DNA from: Pempheris klunzingeri
Lineage: Eukaryota > Chordata > Actinopteri > Acropomatiformes > Pempheridae
Assembly: GCF_042242105.1 (NCBI RefSeq)
Contig: NC_092017.1
Location: forward strand, 19,740,432 to 19,804,431
Direction: 5' to 3'
DNA length: 64,000 bases
A model generated the notes under the pieces. The model was not told where the DNA came from. It saw nothing but the letters and a program-made list of their open reading frames with translations, and did no database searches. This document shows positions 61,297 through 64,000 of this stretch, piece by piece; position 1 is the first letter of the stretch, and each line of letters opens with the position of its first letter. The position numbers were made by a program, and so were the translations under genes.

Positions 61297-62889
61297 ATGC
61301 ATATTTTTTGCATGGCTTTGTTGAGTACTCGATTCTGATTGGTCAACCATGGCACTCTGTGGTCTGTTATTTAGCTATCTGTATAAAAATCGGTTTGACC
61401 CCAGAGAGTTTTAAACTGTTGAACCATCTCTCTTGCTCTTCCTGCCTGCGGTTGTGTTTGGTGTCATGTTGCTCATTAATTTATTTATAAAGTGTTTTAT
61501 TGTTTCGGCTGGGTCACGGCGGCCTGCCAGGTCCGGCATTGTTCCCTCAGGTCACTGGAGAGATGAACTTTCCTGCCTTTTCTGCAGAATAAAACGCCCT
61601 CATGCTGGAGCGTTACTGTGTTCAATTCACATTTCTTCCTTTCTAACAGCAGCATAAAAACATAGCTGGTTGTCAGTTGACTTGATGTGAATACAAACCA
61701 TCGCTGCTGCTGTTTCGCATCGCTCAGAGTCACAGAAGTCACATTTTTCTCTGCTGAGGAAGCCCAAACTGAAAACAGCTGCTGGGTTACTGTGAGGATT
61801 TTATTTTTGTTTTACTTTACTTGGAAGTTGATCTATAAAATCCATATAAATCCACTGTGACTTGGAGACATTTTACTATTTTGTAGCAGTGAGAAAGTCA
61901 AACATAAACCAGGAGAAGAAAAAACCTTAACTCAGGGTTTCACTTATTAGCTTCTTCTGAAGGTTTTAATCTTATGTTGCTATGGAGTGGTAATTTAACA
62001 CGTATTTAACTTTGTTTTACATTACCCTGTAAAAAAGAAAACTGAACTTCTTACTAGTTTTTTTGTTTTTTAGGCTTTCAAACTTATGTTACTGGCTTCT
62101 TCAGAGTTTGCTTCAGTCATGTGATGACACATGGAAATAAAACATCTTTTGACCCTAGTTTGACACAGTTTGAACATTTCCAAAGTCAGGAATGAACTTT
62201 GACCCTCAATATGAACCTCATATTTACTCTTAAAACCTTTCAGAAAAGGGTTTTGAAAGTCAAATTTCAGTAATTTGACAGTAAAAAGAAAAGCCACAGC
62301 TGGAGGTAGTGAAACTAAAACTAAATAAAAATGTAATAATTAGATTATTTTCACCTGGATATCATAAACCACAGGCTTAATGGAGACACTATGATTGTTT
62401 AGTTCAGTGTTTAACTTCTGTTCACACCTTCTGCTTTTATTTTTCTGACTGAAAAGACTAAACTAAACGACATCTTCAAAACTTTTTTTTTTTTGCTGCG
62501 TTTCTTTACAAATAAAAGAAAATGTCTGTTAACTTCTGTATAACGACCTCAAGTACACTTCTTTCTTCATGTAAATAAGACTAATTGATTTGTTGCAGAC
62601 AGATTCAACCTGAGACAACAGCGTCCTCAGCTGCTGGATTGATGATAATACAGTTTATGAGGCTTCGTGACTGTGTTTATTTTCAGATTGTAAAGTATAA
62701 TTTTGTCTTAGCAAACATATTATGTTATTATATTATTGACTTTGATATGAATAGATCGGTGGAATCACGTCGAAATTAGATATATATTTAATATATGAGC
62801 CGAAAAACAGACGAATACAGGGCGTCTAAATGCGGATAAAGAGGCGTGGGTGTGTGTATATTTCTGACATCCTTGTGACTTTATTCTGT

Positions 62890-63130
62890 GATATAAAAGC
62901 GGGTCAACATCGGCACCTCATTCATGATTTAATATTAAAAAAAGTTTTTTCACTTTGGCGCCATTTGGCCAAACTGAGGAACAAGCCCCGCCCTCTCTAT
63001 CGTCACCACCCAGAGTCTGAGGCTCTCGTTCCTCATTGGAAGCTTCAGCTGTCTGTCATCGGCTCCCGCAGGCTGGGATCAGCGGGAAAATCCGCAAAGT
63101 TACGTCAAAATCAGCAGTGAGACAGGAAGT
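62890..63130 (+). promoter_or_regulatory. Candidate promoter-like patch
   Basis: TATAAAAG at 62892-62899, an E2F-like TTTGGCGCC near 62953, an inverted CCAAT (ATTGG) near 63033 and several CpGs stand out from AT-rich surroundings. No coding exon follows before the window edge, so a gene to the right, or no gene at all, is possible. Confidence 0.3.
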
Positions 63131-63654
63131 GACCCGGACAGTCCTGATTCTGCCTTCAAAATAAAAGCGTATAACGAGTCAATAGGTTTTTGATCCTTTC
63201 AATTCAGGTGTTTAAGAGTCAAAGGACAGAAATGATAAAGTAAAGGAAAAAAAAATCAACACAGGAACAGAGGCAAAAATAGAAACTACATTAACTATCA
63301 GGTGTAGTAATATAGCGTAACACAATATATAGTATAATACAGAAATATTGCATATAATTGAATATAAAATGTAGAATATATGTATGAGTATAGTATAATA
63401 GATTTAGTGCACTGTAAAGGAATTAGAGGCAGCTCACTGATGTAGATCTGTTTAGTTAAAGAAAAGAACAATGTGGTTAATACGGCATTGATTTATTTAA
63501 AAATAACATTTTTTACATGCCTTAGGTTCTCATCATCTTGTTCAAACAATAAACATGAAACTATTTACATATAAATAACTGAAAAAACAGGTGTACATAG
63601 ACATTCACACACACCTAAATGTTTAGAAAAAACAACATTTGGTGAAACTACTGT

Positions 63655-64000
63655 CAGTACATACATCCAACTTTATTCTTCTACTCCACTTGTCTCAACT
63701 CTTTACTTCTCACTAAATGTGTGACACTACAAACATAAGATGATCTTACAGAATTTGATGCATTGCTGAAGATTAAACTACCCAACAGTGTGTAAAGTAG
63801 TTAAATCAGCACGACCATAAACATCTACAGCAGTAAAAAGCAACATGCACATTAATGCAGCGACAATATTAATCCTCAAATATCATAGTAACTTATTGAC
63901 AAGGAACATTTTACTACATTGTAAATACCTTTATTTTGAAACTTTCATTACATTTTGCTAATAACACATTTTTACTCATGTACGTCTTTGAATGCAGGAT
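63655..64000 (+). repeat. Repeat family C copy 3, cut by the right window edge
   Basis: TCTACTCCACTTGTCTCAAC, AAAGTAGTTAAATCAGCACG, CTACAGCAGTAAAAAGCAAC and the closing CTTTGAATGCAGGAT follow the family C order. The remainder lies outside the window. Confidence 0.6.

Overview
This is a vertebrate window, most likely from a percomorph (spiny-rayed) teleost. The evidence is three intron-containing genes with standard GT-AG junctions, CTAT and TC microsatellites, a Tc1 transposon, and many interspersed repeats I recognise from percomorph genomes. There are no bacterial-style operons, CRISPR arrays or rRNA/tRNA genes. All coordinates and exon phases were worked out by hand from the sequence. Family assignments rest on recalled protein features, not on database searches.

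Layout. Bases 1-726 are the 3' half of a Tc1-like transposon cut by the left edge. Bases 729-7375 are gene-poor. Bases 7533-28804 (+) are the coding span of dazap1, an RNA-binding protein with two RRMs; 13 coding exons join in frame to 435 aa, or 404 aa if an extra 93-nt exon is skipped. Bases 30190-44690 (+) are dpp9, a cytosolic prolyl dipeptidase, with one non-coding first exon and 20 coding exons that join in frame to 886 aa with the whole catalytic triad. Bases 45865-49225 (-) are an angptl4-like gene; seven exons join to 450 aa with signal peptide, lipase-inhibitory segment, coiled coil and fibrinogen-like domain. It converges on dpp9 tail to tail. Bases 49420-64000 show no convincing gene and are dense in nested repeats.

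The three genes do not form one pathway. They act in mRNA control (DAZAP1), peptide processing and inflammasome restraint (DPP9), and lipoprotein lipase inhibition (ANGPTL4). Their closeness looks like conserved linkage: I recall all three human orthologues on the short arm of chromosome 19.

I found no new multi-gene system. The best leads are small. They are a perfect 28-bp hairpin 20 nt after a dpp9 splice donor, paired in-frame acceptors in dpp9 exon 14, an in-frame cassette exon in dazap1, simple repeats serving as splice signals, shared 12-bp palindromes just inside both plus-strand genes, and several repeat insertions datable by target-site duplications.
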